A stretch of 64,000 nt of DNA from the NCBI GenBank assembly GCA_034664085.1, contig JAXDII010000001.1:1-64000 (forward strand), in the 5' to 3' direction. This document shows, one piece after another, positions 33,995 to 42,760 of this stretch. Source of the stretch: JACVRW01 sp034664085 (GTDB taxonomy: Bacteria > Actinomycetota > Thermoleophilia > Solirubrobacterales > Thermoleophilaceae). A model generated the notes under the pieces. It saw only the letters and a program-made list of their open reading frames with translations, was not told the DNA's origin and searched no databases. Made by a program: the position numbers and the translations under genes. Positions within the stretch are counted from its first letter, which is position 1; every line of letters starts with the position of its first letter.

Positions 33995-34195
33995 ATGGGA
34001 GACAGCTCCCAGCTCGACGAACTACGCGAGGAAGCGCGCTACCGGCGCGAGCGCCTCGAGCTGTACCGCGCGCGGCTCTACGCCGGCCGCGCGGGCAACC
34101 GCGACAGGCTCGCGGACCTCGAGCGCGAGCACGCCGGAGCGCAAGCACGCTTCGCGCGCGCGAACGCCCGGGCACGAGAGGAGACAGTGGAATGA
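33995..34195 (+). CDS. Small coiled-coil protein, unknown function
   Basis: 66 residues, over 40 percent Arg/Glu/Ala and predicted almost entirely helical (RRERLELYRARLYAG, ADLEREHAGAQARF). Preceded by GAAGGAAA. Its stop overlaps the start of the next gene (ATGA), which argues that it is real and co-translated. I recognise no family. Confidence 0.6.
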   Translation: MGDSSQLDELREEARYRRERLELYRARLYAGRAGNRDRLADLEREHAGAQARFARANARAREETVE

Positions 34196-34683
34196 GGATC
34201 ACCGACCGACTGCACATCGGCGCGCGCCACGCCCCCGACGCCGACACCGCGCCTGAAGATCCGGGCACCCCCGAGGCGCTCCCGATCGCCGGCTACGACG
34301 GTCTCGACGCGAAGCAGGTGACCGCGCACTTCCGCGAGCTCTCGCAGCTCGACCTGGCCGAGATCGAGGGCTACGAGCGCTCCCACCGCAACCGTCCCGT
34401 GGTGCTCGACAAGCTGCGCTACATGCGCAGCCCCGAGCCGGTGCCTGGCTACGACGCCCTGGAGCCGGAGGAGGTCGTGCGCCTGCTCGACGGCGCGGAC
34501 GCGGCCAGGGTCCGGGCGATTCGCGACTACGAGGGCAAGTTCCGCGACCGCCGCCTGGTGATGGGCGCGGCGGCCCAAGCCCTTCCCAAGGCCGCCGCGA
34601 ACCTAGGCGAGCAGGAGCGCCGCGACGAGAAGGCGCTGCGCACCCGAACGGGCATTCAGGACCGCTCCGACCGCCTGTCCTGA
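34192..34683 (+). CDS. Protein with two GYD repeat domains (actinobacterial)
   Basis: 163 residues. Two related segments of about 45 residues, starting PIAGYDGLDAKQVTAHF (about 30) and PVPGYDALEPEEVVRLL (about 82), each end in a short basic helix (YERSHRNRPVVLDKL, YEGKFRDRRLVM). This repeat occurs in actinobacterial proteins of unknown function, some found with lipid inclusions. Coupled to the coiled-coil gene by an ATGA overlap and followed by a strong terminator hairpin. Confidence 0.65.
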   Translation: MRITDRLHIGARHAPDADTAPEDPGTPEALPIAGYDGLDAKQVTAHFRELSQLDLAEIEGYERSHRNRPVVLDKLRYMRSPEPVPGYDALEPEEVVRLLDGADAARVRAIRDYEGKFRDRRLVMGAAAQALPKAAANLGEQERRDEKALRTRTGIQDRSDRLS

Positions 34684-34694
34684 CGCCGGCAGCG

Positions 34695-34720
34695 AGCAGG
34701 GCGGCCGTAGCCGCCCTGCT
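34695..34720. terminator. Bidirectional terminator hairpin
   Basis: An 11-bp perfect stem (AGCAGGGCGGC / GCCGCCCTGCT) with a CGTA loop, lying exactly between the convergent ends of the GYD-repeat gene (34683) and the MMPL gene (34734). No long T-run follows on either strand, which is common in high-GC actinobacteria. Confidence 0.65.
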
Positions 34721-34733
34721 TGCGGGCCGCCAC

Positions 34734-37040
34734 TTAGAGCGGAGCCGGCACCCGCTGCGGCTCTTGGACCGGGGGATCCTTGGGCGTGGCCGGCGGGGGC
34801 TCGTCGCGCCCGGCGCCCACGTGCGGCAGCCACTCGAGCCAGCTCGGCAGGTACCAGTTCCAGTCGCCGAGCAGCTTCATCGACGCGGGCAGCAGGACGC
34901 CGCGGATGATCGTCGCGTCGATCAGGACCGCCACGGCCAGCCCGAGCCCGAGCTCCTTGAAGTCGATGAACGCCAGGGTCACGAAGACCGCGAACACCCC
35001 GACCATGACGAACGCTGCGCTGGTCACGGTTCCGGCGGTCGTCGAGATCCCCTGCTTCACGGCCTCGTCGGTCGCCATCCCGCGGTCATAGAGCTCCTTG
35101 ACCCGGGAGAGGATGAACACGTGGTAGTCCATCGAGAGGCCGAACAGGACGACGAACAGGAAGAGCGGCAGCCAGTTCGTCACCCCGCCGTTTGAGGTGA
35201 ACCCCAGCAGCGACTCCCCGTTGCCCTTCTGGAAGACCAGCACGAGCACGCCGTACGCGGCTCCGACAGAGAAGAGGTTGAGGATGATCGCCTTGATCGG
35301 GATCACGACCGACCGGAAGGTCACCAGCAGCAGCAGGAACGCGAGCGCGAACACGAACGCGAAGATCAGCGGCAGCCTGCTGTTGAGCTGGCTGGCGAAG
35401 TCCTGCGAGCTGGCCGCGTCGCCGGTCACGTTGACCGTGGTCCCATCGACCCGCCCGACGGTCGCCGGGATGATCGTGTCCCGGAGCTCGGTCAGGGCGT
35501 CGGTCGACGGGGCGTCGGTGCCGTTGCCTTGGGTCGGGACGTCGATCTGGGCGACCGTGCCGTCTGCGCTGTAGGTGACCTCGGTTCCGCGCCGGAAGCC
35601 CTCCGCACCCTGGACCTCTCCGCGCAGAGCGGCGATGCCGGCCGCCGTTGCGCCGGAGCGCACGTCGTCCGCCTCGACGACCACGGTCGCAGTGACGCCC
35701 TCGGCCGGGAACGCCTGCTTGACCTTGTTGTAGGTCTGGATGACGGGAACGTCCTGCGGCAGCTCGTCGATGCCGCTCGTGACGATCTTCATCTGGAGCG
35801 CGGGAATCGCCAGCGCCACCAGGAGCCCGCCGGCGAGCAGGATCGACAGGCCCGGGCGCCGCATGACCCGGCCGGTGATGGCCGTCCAGAAGCGCGACTG
35901 GCCGGCGGGGCGCCGCCGGCGGCCGATCAGGGGTATGCGTCCCTTCTCGACCCGGTCTCCGAGCCAGGACAGCATCGCCGGCAGCACGGTCAGCGACGCG
36001 AACATGGCGATCGCGACCACGAGGATCGTGCCCTCGGCGAACGAGATGAACGCCTTGTCGCCGCTGATGAACATCCCGGCCATCGCGACGATCACGGTCA
36101 CGCCGGAGATGAGAACGGCTCGCCCGGAGGTCGCCGCGGCGGCCTCCAGGGCCGCGCGCGGGCTGCGCCCGGCGGCGCGTTCCTCGCGCTCCCTGCGCAG
36201 GTAGAAGAGCGAGTAGTCGACGCCCACCGCGAGACCGATCAGCAGGACGACCGCGGGCAGGTTGGAGTCCGCCGGGAAGAGATGGCTCGTGATCGCGACC
36301 AGGCCGAGCGCGGCCATCACGGACGTGACCCCGATCAGCAGTGGCAGCCCCGCGGCCACCAGTGTGCCGAAGGTGAGGGTGAGGATGATCAGCGTGATCG
36401 GCAGGGACAGCATCCCGGCCTTCGCGAGGTCGTCGTTGATGACCGCGTCGATCGCCTCGTCGGCGCTGGCGCCGCCGAACTGCTCGACCGCCAGGTCCGG
36501 GTGCTTGTCCTGGACGGCGGCGACCGCAGCGAGGCTGGGGTCGACGCGGTCCGCTGCCTCGGTCGAGTCGCCGGCGATCTCGAACCCGACCAGGGCGGCG
36601 TGCCCGTCGGCGGAGACCTCGCTGTCGCCGGTGAGCGGCGACGTCACGTTCTCGACGTACCTCAGCTGGGAAAGACGGCCGGTCACGTCCTCGATCGCTG
36701 CCCGGAACTCGGGATCCTCGATGGTGAGGTCGTCGCTCTGCACGTAGACGACCTCTTCGATCGGCCTCAGGCCGGCGTTGTCGAGCGCCTGCTCGGCATC
36801 GTGCGACTCACCGGAGAACTGATCGATGTCGGAGATGTCCTTCTGCCCGATCACGTTCATGCCGACCGCGAACACGAGCAGGACGCACACGAGCCACCCG
36901 AAGATGGCCGTCTTGCGGTGCCGGCTGCTCCAGCGGGCCATGCGGGCCGCCAGGTTGTGCGCAGGCGGCGGCGAGGCCGCGTTCCCCGTCCGGTTGGGCT
37001 CGCTCCGGTCAGGGTCGTTCTGGATGATGCGAGTCCTCAT
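34734..37040 (-). CDS. MMPL/RND family membrane transporter
   Basis: 768 residues, two MMPL modules. Each has a large extracytoplasmic loop and a six-helix bundle; the proton-relay motifs GVDYSLFYLRR (about 265) and GLSMDYHVFILSRVKE (about 640) are intact. In mycobacteria such pumps export lipids or siderophores; here the substrate is unknown. The first 35 residues are disordered and the tail is proline-rich. Follows a small membrane-protein gene by 31 bases, and both may answer to the two-component system upstream. Confidence 0.88.
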   Translation of the reverse strand: MRTRIIQNDPDRSEPNRTGNAASPPPAHNLAARMARWSSRHRKTAIFGWLVCVLLVFAVGMNVIGQKDISDIDQFSGESHDAEQALDNAGLRPIEEVVYVQSDDLTIEDPEFRAAIEDVTGRLSQLRYVENVTSPLTGDSEVSADGHAALVGFEIAGDSTEAADRVDPSLAAVAAVQDKHPDLAVEQFGGASADEAIDAVINDDLAKAGMLSLPITLIILTLTFGTLVAAGLPLLIGVTSVMAALGLVAITSHLFPADSNLPAVVLLIGLAVGVDYSLFYLRREREERAAGRSPRAALEAAAATSGRAVLISGVTVIVAMAGMFISGDKAFISFAEGTILVVAIAMFASLTVLPAMLSWLGDRVEKGRIPLIGRRRRPAGQSRFWTAITGRVMRRPGLSILLAGGLLVALAIPALQMKIVTSGIDELPQDVPVIQTYNKVKQAFPAEGVTATVVVEADDVRSGATAAGIAALRGEVQGAEGFRRGTEVTYSADGTVAQIDVPTQGNGTDAPSTDALTELRDTIIPATVGRVDGTTVNVTGDAASSQDFASQLNSRLPLIFAFVFALAFLLLLVTFRSVVIPIKAIILNLFSVGAAYGVLVLVFQKGNGESLLGFTSNGGVTNWLPLFLFVVLFGLSMDYHVFILSRVKELYDRGMATDEAVKQGISTTAGTVTSAAFVMVGVFAVFVTLAFIDFKELGLGLAVAVLIDATIIRGVLLPASMKLLGDWNWYLPSWLEWLPHVGAGRDEPPPATPKDPPVQEPQRVPAPL

Positions 37041-37071
37041 CGGAGTTCCTCTCGGGGTGGGTGGGGGTCGG

Positions 37072-37743
37072 TCACGCGGGATCCGGCTGGGGAACGAAGG
37101 TGGGCAGTCGCGCCGCCGCGCGGCCTCGGAGGGCGAGAAGGACCGCGGCGATGACCAGGGCCAGGCCGACGGGTCCGAACGGGGTCACGTGGATCGCCAC
37201 GAGCGGCGCGGACAGGCCCAGCAGGATCGGGACCGCGATCGATGCGCCCGCGCGGCGATGGAGGGCGATCCCCGCGGCGAGGAAGGCGACTATCAGCGCG
37301 GCGCTGCCGATGGCGGTGAGAACGCCGGGGTCGGCGAGCAGCTTGTTCTCGCTGAAGTCCTGGACGAGCTGCGCGCCGGTCGCCCGCTCCGCTGCGGGGA
37401 GCGCGTTGACCTCGTTGACGAGGATGCCGTTGCCGACGCCCATCAGCACCTCGAAGGCGCCGTAGAACACGGCAAAGACCGCCAGCGCGATCCGGCTGAC
37501 CAGCGCCGCGGGGCCGCTGACACCGCGCAGCAGCAGGAGGAACACCCCGGCCGTCAGCGGTATGAACAGCATCATGCCGAGGTGGACCGCCTGCCAGGCG
37601 GTCACCTGGTCCTTCAGGATCGGGTAGTACTCGTCGCCGTCGCCGGTGGGATGGAAAAGCAGCAGCACCGCCCACAGGAGCGGGACGCCGATCAGGAAGA
37701 CGGTCTCCGGGGGGCTGAAGGCCCTGTTGTTGGGCGTGCTCAT
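37072..37743 (-). CDS. Six-helix membrane protein, unknown function
   Basis: 223 residues with about six hydrophobic segments. PPETVFLIGVPLLWAVLLLFHP starts the first helix and HLGMMLFIPLTAGVFLLLL forms the next; a soluble loop with FSENKLLAD lies in the middle. I do not recognise the family. It is 31 bases upstream of the MMPL gene on the same strand and is probably co-transcribed with it. Confidence 0.65.
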   Translation of the reverse strand: MSTPNNRAFSPPETVFLIGVPLLWAVLLLFHPTGDGDEYYPILKDQVTAWQAVHLGMMLFIPLTAGVFLLLLRGVSGPAALVSRIALAVFAVFYGAFEVLMGVGNGILVNEVNALPAAERATGAQLVQDFSENKLLADPGVLTAIGSAALIVAFLAAGIALHRRAGASIAVPILLGLSAPLVAIHVTPFGPVGLALVIAAVLLALRGRAAARLPTFVPQPDPA

Positions 37744-37845
37744 CGCTGTTCGCTCAGGGACGGAGGCTCAAACCTCCCACCCGCGGCCGGCGTGCGGAAG
37801 CCGGGAAACTGGCCAGTTCGGGGGGCGGGTTTCTGGTGGGGTGCC

Positions 37846-38490
37846 TCAGGAGCGCAGGAACAGCAGCACCGCGAGCACGCGCCGCGATTCGCTTCCCGTG
37901 GACGGCAGCCCGAGCTTGGCGAAGACGCTGGAGACGTACTTCTCGACGGCCCGGAGCGTGATCACGAGCGCGTCTGCGATGCCCTGGTTGGAGCTGCCCG
38001 TGGCCATCAGCTCCAGCACCTCGCGCTCGCGCGGCGTCAGGTCGGCGAGCGGGTCGTCGCTGCGCCGGCGGTCCAGCAGCGTCGACACGATGATCGGATC
38101 GAGCGCCGAGCCGCCGGCGGCGACGCGCCGTATCGCGCCCACGAACTCCCTGACGTCGCCGATGCGGTCCTTGAGCAGGTACCCCACCCCGTCCGCCGAC
38201 TCCGCCAGCAGCTTCATCGCCAGACCGAGCTCCACGTACTGCGACAGCACGAGCACTCCCATGTCGGGATGCCTGGCACGAAGCTCGAGTGCCGCCCGCA
38301 GGCCCTCGTCGGTGTGGGTCGGCGGCAGGCGGATGTCCACCACCGCCACGTCGGGGCCGTGGCTGTCGACCTTGAGCATCAGCTCGTCGGCATCCCCGCA
38401 CTGGGCGACGACCTCCAGGCCTGCGTCGCCGAGCAGGCGTGCGAGGCCTTCGCGAAGCAGCACGCTGTCCTCGGCGATCGCTACGCGCAC
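37846..38490 (-). CDS. NarL/FixJ-type response regulator
   Basis: 214 residues. Receiver domain with AEDSVLLREGL (acidic pocket), VAVVDIRLPP (phosphoacceptor Asp at about 54) and the Lys in YLLKDRIGD; C-terminal LuxR helix-turn-helix LTPREREVLELMATG with YVSSVFAKLGL. The GTG start overlaps the end of the kinase gene by ten bases, so the pair is a cognate two-component system. Target genes are unknown; the adjacent MMPL pair is a candidate. Confidence 0.93.
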   Translation of the reverse strand: MRVAIAEDSVLLREGLARLLGDAGLEVVAQCGDADELMLKVDSHGPDVAVVDIRLPPTHTDEGLRAALELRARHPDMGVLVLSQYVELGLAMKLLAESADGVGYLLKDRIGDVREFVGAIRRVAAGGSALDPIIVSTLLDRRRSDDPLADLTPREREVLELMATGSSNQGIADALVITLRAVEKYVSSVFAKLGLPSTGSESRRVLAVLLFLRS

Positions 38491-40250
38491 GGCAGGTCCG
38501 CCCTCACGCGCGTGCCGCCCCCGAGCGGTGTCCAGACGCGCAGCCGGCCGCCGAGCGCCTCGACGCGGTCGGCGAGGCCGCGCAGGCCGCTGCCGCGCTC
38601 GCTGTCAGCGCCGCCCACTCCGTTGTCGACGATCTCAACGACGAGCACGCCGTTCGTCCGGGCCACGTCCACCGTCGCGGAGCTCGCCTCCGCGTGCTTG
38701 CCGATGTTGGCGAGGCTCTCGCAGACGACGTAGTAGGCCGCGACCTCGAGCTGCTCCTCGACCCTTCCGCGCAGCCGCACCGTCAGCTCGACGGGTATCG
38801 GCGCGCCCGCCGCCAGGGACTCGAGGGCGACACCCAGCCCATGGCCGCTGACCACCGCCGGGTGGAGGCCGCGCGCGACGCCGCGCAGCTCCTCGAGCGA
38901 CAGCGCGATCTCGGCCCTCGCCCGATGGAGGCGAGCCGTGGCGTCGGGATCTGAACCCAGCCGCGCTTCGAGCACGCCCAACTCGAGCGAGAGCGCGATC
39001 AGCCGCTGCTGGGCGCCGTCGTGGAGGTCGCGCTCCAGCCGCTGGCGCTCCTTCTGTCCGGCTTCGATGACCCGCCCGCGCGAGCCTCGCAGCTCTTCGA
39101 GGCGGCCTCTCAGCTCCGCCTGCAGGCGCCCGTTCTCGAGCGCTATCCCGGCAGCCGCGCTCACGGCGTCGAGCAGCTCCGGCTCGTCGTCGAGCGACCG
39201 GTCGTGGAGCAGCGCCGCCACGTGGGCTCCGTCTCGATCGACCAGGGTGGCGGTCGCCCTCCCGGCCTCCGGGCGCGGCAGCTCCACCGGCCGCCCCTGC
39301 AAGTCGGCCCAGCGTTCGAACTCGGGCAGCCAGTACGCCAGGGTCAGCGATGGATCGCGGAGGGCGCGCGCGAGCGCGTCTGGAAGCTCCGCCGGCGCCG
39401 GCTCGGCGCGCAGCTCGACCATCAGCTCGCCGACCGCCGAGCGCGCCAGCCGGGCGTGCAGGAGCCCAACCAGGAAGGCCGCCGGCGCCAGGCCGATCAC
39501 CACGAAGGTGATCCGCCGGATCGTCTCGAAGCCGGAGGCCTCGAACGCTGCCGACAGGAACAGTGCGGCGATCATCACGAGGGCGATGGCGAAGCCGTCG
39601 ATCAGAAGCACGGCGGAGCGGCGCAGCGGCCGGCCGGCGCGCCGTCTGCGGGCGACCAACAGGACGACTCCGGCCAGGGAGAAGACGCTGAGCGCTACGA
39701 GTTGACCGCGCAGCAGCGATTCGGCCGCGCCCGGCTCGTCGGCGACGGCGAGCAGGTTGTCCGGGCCGAAGCCGCCGAGTGCCATCCCGGCCAGCTCGAG
39801 TCCGACCGCCGTGAAGTACCCGGCGCCTACGAGGGCCCGCTCGGCCCGCGACTCCAGGCGGCCGCTGGGGAACGCCAGGAACACGTGCAGGAACAGCACC
39901 GCCGGCAACAGGTCGAACGCCTGGCCGATCGTGAACGGGAGCGCGGTGTTCGCCCAGGCGAGCGTCCCGGCGAAGGCGACGAATCCGGCCGCGACCATGA
40001 GCGGCCCGAAGCGGCTGTCGGGGCGCCGGCGCCAGGCGATCAGGCCGCCGAGGACGTACGGGAGCGTGATCCAGCCCATCAACAGGGCCTGCAGCTCTGC
40101 GGGCTCGGGGACGTGATCGCTCGATACCGCGAGTGCGAACGAGCAGGCCGCGGCCACCAGCCCTGCGACCGCCATCGCCCAGAGCACAGGGCCCGGAGGC
40201 GCCCGCGTAGCGCCCGTGTGGGCGCTCCACGGCACTGCGGAGGCGGCCAT
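38481..40250 (-). CDS. NarL-type membrane sensor histidine kinase
   Basis: 589 residues. The N-terminal half has about eight hydrophobic segments, then a GAF-like stretch (about 250-380; LENGRLQAELRGRLEEL is the linker). The dimerisation domain is HisKA_3 with LERDLHDGAQQRLIAL (phospho-His) and the ATPase domain has GVGGADSERGSGLRGLADRV. It senses an unknown signal at or within the membrane and phosphorylates the partner regulator. Confidence 0.92.
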   Translation of the reverse strand: MAASAVPWSAHTGATRAPPGPVLWAMAVAGLVAAACSFALAVSSDHVPEPAELQALLMGWITLPYVLGGLIAWRRRPDSRFGPLMVAAGFVAFAGTLAWANTALPFTIGQAFDLLPAVLFLHVFLAFPSGRLESRAERALVGAGYFTAVGLELAGMALGGFGPDNLLAVADEPGAAESLLRGQLVALSVFSLAGVVLLVARRRRAGRPLRRSAVLLIDGFAIALVMIAALFLSAAFEASGFETIRRITFVVIGLAPAAFLVGLLHARLARSAVGELMVELRAEPAPAELPDALARALRDPSLTLAYWLPEFERWADLQGRPVELPRPEAGRATATLVDRDGAHVAALLHDRSLDDEPELLDAVSAAAGIALENGRLQAELRGRLEELRGSRGRVIEAGQKERQRLERDLHDGAQQRLIALSLELGVLEARLGSDPDATARLHRARAEIALSLEELRGVARGLHPAVVSGHGLGVALESLAAGAPIPVELTVRLRGRVEEQLEVAAYYVVCESLANIGKHAEASSATVDVARTNGVLVVEIVDNGVGGADSERGSGLRGLADRVEALGGRLRVWTPLGGGTRVRADLPCA

Positions 40251-40325
40251 TTCTCTCCTCCCTGACCGTGGCGGTCAGATCGGGATCGAGCCTACTCCTC
40301 CGCCTGTTCGGCGTCTACAAGTGGC

Positions 40326-40919
40326 CTAGGAGGCGGACTCGCTCTGCTTCGGCAGCAAAGGGTGTCCGTCGACGACCGCCCCGGCGATGTCGATGAGCTT
40401 GCGGTTGGCCGTGCGCGCGTGGTCGCGCAGCATCGCGAAGGCGGCCGCCTCGTCGACCGAATGGCGCTCCATCAGGATGCCCTTGGCCCGCTCGGTGACG
40501 GCGCGCCGCCCGAAGGCGCCCTCCAGGTCGTGGTACTCGGTGAAGCGCCGCAGGACGATGTCGATCGAGTTCTGCCAGTCGATCGGCTCGGCGTCGGTGA
40601 TGTAGGCGAAGATGCCGCGTTTCGACGCCTCCTTCACGAAGGCGGGATCGGGCGCGTGGATCAGGAGGATCACCGGGCAGGAGGCCTCTTGGACGATCTT
40701 CTCGATCAGGACGAGCGCGTGCTCGGAGCTCTCGCCCAGCCCCACGAGCGCGACGTCGGGTCGCTCCCTGGCGGTGACGGGGCCGACGTCGTTGACCTCG
40801 ATCTCGCGGGCGATCACCTCATGTCCAAGCGAGGCCACGACCGGCGCCACGAGGGCCAGCCGGTCCCTCCGTTCGTTCGCGATCAGCACGCGCAGATGCT
40901 CTGTTTCGCGGTAGCTCAT
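40326..40919 (-). CDS. ANTAR-domain response regulator, degenerate receiver
   Basis: 197 residues. N-terminal receiver-like fold (about 5-125) and C-terminal ANTAR RNA-binding domain (about 140-190; RAKGILMERHSVDEAAAFAMLRDHA). ANTAR proteins prevent transcription termination by binding paired hairpins in mRNA leaders. At the usual phosphoacceptor position the sequence reads DVALVGLGE rather than ending in Asp, so control by phosphorylation is doubtful. It is 75 bases before the kinase gene on the same strand, but probably has its own promoter. Confidence 0.85.
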   Translation of the reverse strand: MSYRETEHLRVLIANERRDRLALVAPVVASLGHEVIAREIEVNDVGPVTARERPDVALVGLGESSEHALVLIEKIVQEASCPVILLIHAPDPAFVKEASKRGIFAYITDAEPIDWQNSIDIVLRRFTEYHDLEGAFGRRAVTERAKGILMERHSVDEAAAFAMLRDHARTANRKLIDIAGAVVDGHPLLPKQSESAS

Positions 40920-41083
40920 CGGTTTGGCGACGAGCCACTGTATCGCGGACGCGCCGGTGGTACGCTGTCGCGAGCGCTTCGCCCCAGGCCACTGGCGGAG
41001 GGTGTTTCCGGCTCCAGCACTCGGCCGGCTGATGTTGTCGATCGTCCGCGGTCGGCACGCGATATCAGCGTTAGGAGCGAAGC

Positions 41084-41350
41084 ATGTCGATGTCCTCGCA
41101 GCAGCTGTCGGCCACCGAGGTCACCTGGGAGGGGCGCCTCGCCAACGAGGTCCGGGCGCAGGGCCAAATAGAGGCCGCATTCGATCGCGCCGATGCCTCC
41201 GAACGGGCCGGTGAGTTCGAGCACGCGCTCGAGTGGCTCGACAGGGCAGAGGCGCTGAGCGGCGACCTGTCCCCTGCCTACCGGGCGCAGCGCGAGCGCC
41301 TGGCTTGCCGGGTGACCCTGCAGCGGGCGCCGGCGCCCGGCGTGGGGTAG
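41084..41350 (+). CDS. Small TPR-like protein, unknown function
   Basis: 88 residues, helical, with RADASERAGEFEHALEWLDRAEAL resembling a single tetratricopeptide-like hairpin (key A, G, A and A positions). Good AGGAG site six bases before the ATG. It precedes the ATPase gene by seven bases. It may act with the ATP-binding protein; no family recognised. Confidence 0.55.
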   Translation: MSMSSQQLSATEVTWEGRLANEVRAQGQIEAAFDRADASERAGEFEHALEWLDRAEALSGDLSPAYRAQRERLACRVTLQRAPAPGVG

Positions 41351-41357
41351 GCCGGAC

Positions 41358-41765
41358 GTGCGGGCGCAACAACGATCCGACAGCGACCGCTTCGCCTTTC
41401 AGGTCTCAGGGGGTACGGAGGCCGGACACGCAGCTCGGCGGGCGGTGATCGCCGGCGATGGCGCGTTGCCGACCGCCGTGCGCGACGAGGTCCTGCTGCT
41501 CCTCACCGAGCTGGTGACCGATTCGGTGCGCCACGCCGGCGTCGGCCCCGAGCAGTCGATTCAGGTCGAGGTGCGCTGGTCGCGAAAGCTGGTCCGGGTG
41601 GAGGTGACCGATCCGGGCACGCGCTTCACGCGGGTTCGCCTGCGCCCCAGGAACGAGTCCGGCGGCTGGGGCTTGTTCCTCGTCGACGGCGTGGCCGATC
41701 GCTGGGGGGTCATGCCCGCGGCGTCCGGCACGTGCGTGTGGTTCGAGATCGGCTTCGATAGGTGA
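41358..41765 (+). CDS. RsbW-like ATP-binding regulatory protein
   Basis: 135 residues, one GHKL ATPase fold of the anti-sigma-factor type. The N-box reads LLLLTELVTDSVRHAG: the key Asn of ELVTNxxRH is Asp here. VEVTDPG and GGWGLFLVDGVADRWG are the G1 and G2 boxes. Such proteins bind a sigma factor or anti-anti-sigma factor and may phosphorylate the latter; none is encoded nearby. GTG start; its end overlaps the desaturase start (GTGA), which is unusual company for this family. Confidence 0.78.
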   Translation: MRAQQRSDSDRFAFQVSGGTEAGHAARRAVIAGDGALPTAVRDEVLLLLTELVTDSVRHAGVGPEQSIQVEVRWSRKLVRVEVTDPGTRFTRVRLRPRNESGGWGLFLVDGVADRWGVMPAASGTCVWFEIGFDR

Positions 41766-42760
41766 CCACGTCGACGTTGGAGCGCGGGTCCTGGAAGCCC
41801 CTCCTCGCTCCCTACGCCCGGCCGCACCTCGGACGCAGCCTCCTGGATCTCGCCACCTCCGTCGTGCCGTATCTCGGGCTGTCGGCCCTGATGTACCTGG
41901 CGCTCGACGTCTCGTACCTGCTGGTGCTCGCGCTCGCGATCCCCGCCGCCGGGTTCCTCGTGCGCACGTTCATCCTCTTTCACGACTGCACCCACGGCTC
42001 GTTCATGCCGTCGAAGCGCGCCAACGCCTGGGTCGGGCGGACCCTCGGGCTGATGGTGTTCGCGCCGTTCTCCAGCTGGCGCCACAGCCATGCCGTCCAT
42101 CACGCGACCTCCGGTGACCTCGACCGGCGCGGCGTCGGGGACGTCCCCACGCTGACGGTCGCGGAGTACCGCTGCATGCCGTGGCGCAAGCGCCTCGGAT
42201 ACCGGCTGTTTCGGAACCCGCTCGTGATGTTCGGGCTCGGACCCTCCTTCGCGATGCTCCTGCTGCCGCGCCTGACGTCGCGCTCGGCGCGGCCGCGGAT
42301 TCGCAACAGCGTGATCGGCACGGACGTCGCGCTGGTCGTGGTGATCGGCGCGCTCTGCTGGCTGATGGGGTGGCGCGAATACCTCGTCGTCCAGGCCCCG
42401 ACGGTCCTGCTCGCGGGCAGCATCGGGGTCTGGCTGTTCTACGTGCAGCATCAGTTCGAGGACGCCTACTGGCAGAGCGCCGGCGACTGGACCTACGCGG
42501 ACGCCGCGCTGCGCGGCAGCTCCCACCTGAAGCTCCCCACGGTCCTGCGGTTCTTCACCGGCAACATCGGGCTGCACCACGTCCACCACCTGAACGCCCG
42601 CGTCCCGAACTACAACCTGCAGCGCGCGCACGACGAGAACCCGGTCTTCCACGACGTTCCCACGCTGTCCCTTTGGGACGGACTGCGCGCCGTGCGGCTC
42701 AAGCTATGGGACGAGGAGCGTGCGCGGCTGGTCACCTTCGCGGAGGCGAACGCCGACTAG
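41762..42760 (+). CDS. Membrane fatty-acid desaturase
   Basis: 332 residues, about four to six membrane segments. Three histidine boxes for the di-iron centre are intact: HDCTHGSF at about 77, HSHAVHHATSGD at about 110 and HHVHHLNARVPNYNL at about 275. It introduces a double bond into an acyl chain using O2 and an electron carrier. Its GTG start overlaps the ATPase gene, and the methyltransferase gene begins inside its 3' end, so a shared lipid pathway is likely. Confidence 0.9.
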   Translation: MTTSTLERGSWKPLLAPYARPHLGRSLLDLATSVVPYLGLSALMYLALDVSYLLVLALAIPAAGFLVRTFILFHDCTHGSFMPSKRANAWVGRTLGLMVFAPFSSWRHSHAVHHATSGDLDRRGVGDVPTLTVAEYRCMPWRKRLGYRLFRNPLVMFGLGPSFAMLLLPRLTSRSARPRIRNSVIGTDVALVVVIGALCWLMGWREYLVVQAPTVLLAGSIGVWLFYVQHQFEDAYWQSAGDWTYADAALRGSSHLKLPTVLRFFTGNIGLHHVHHLNARVPNYNLQRAHDENPVFHDVPTLSLWDGLRAVRLKLWDEERARLVTFAEANAD

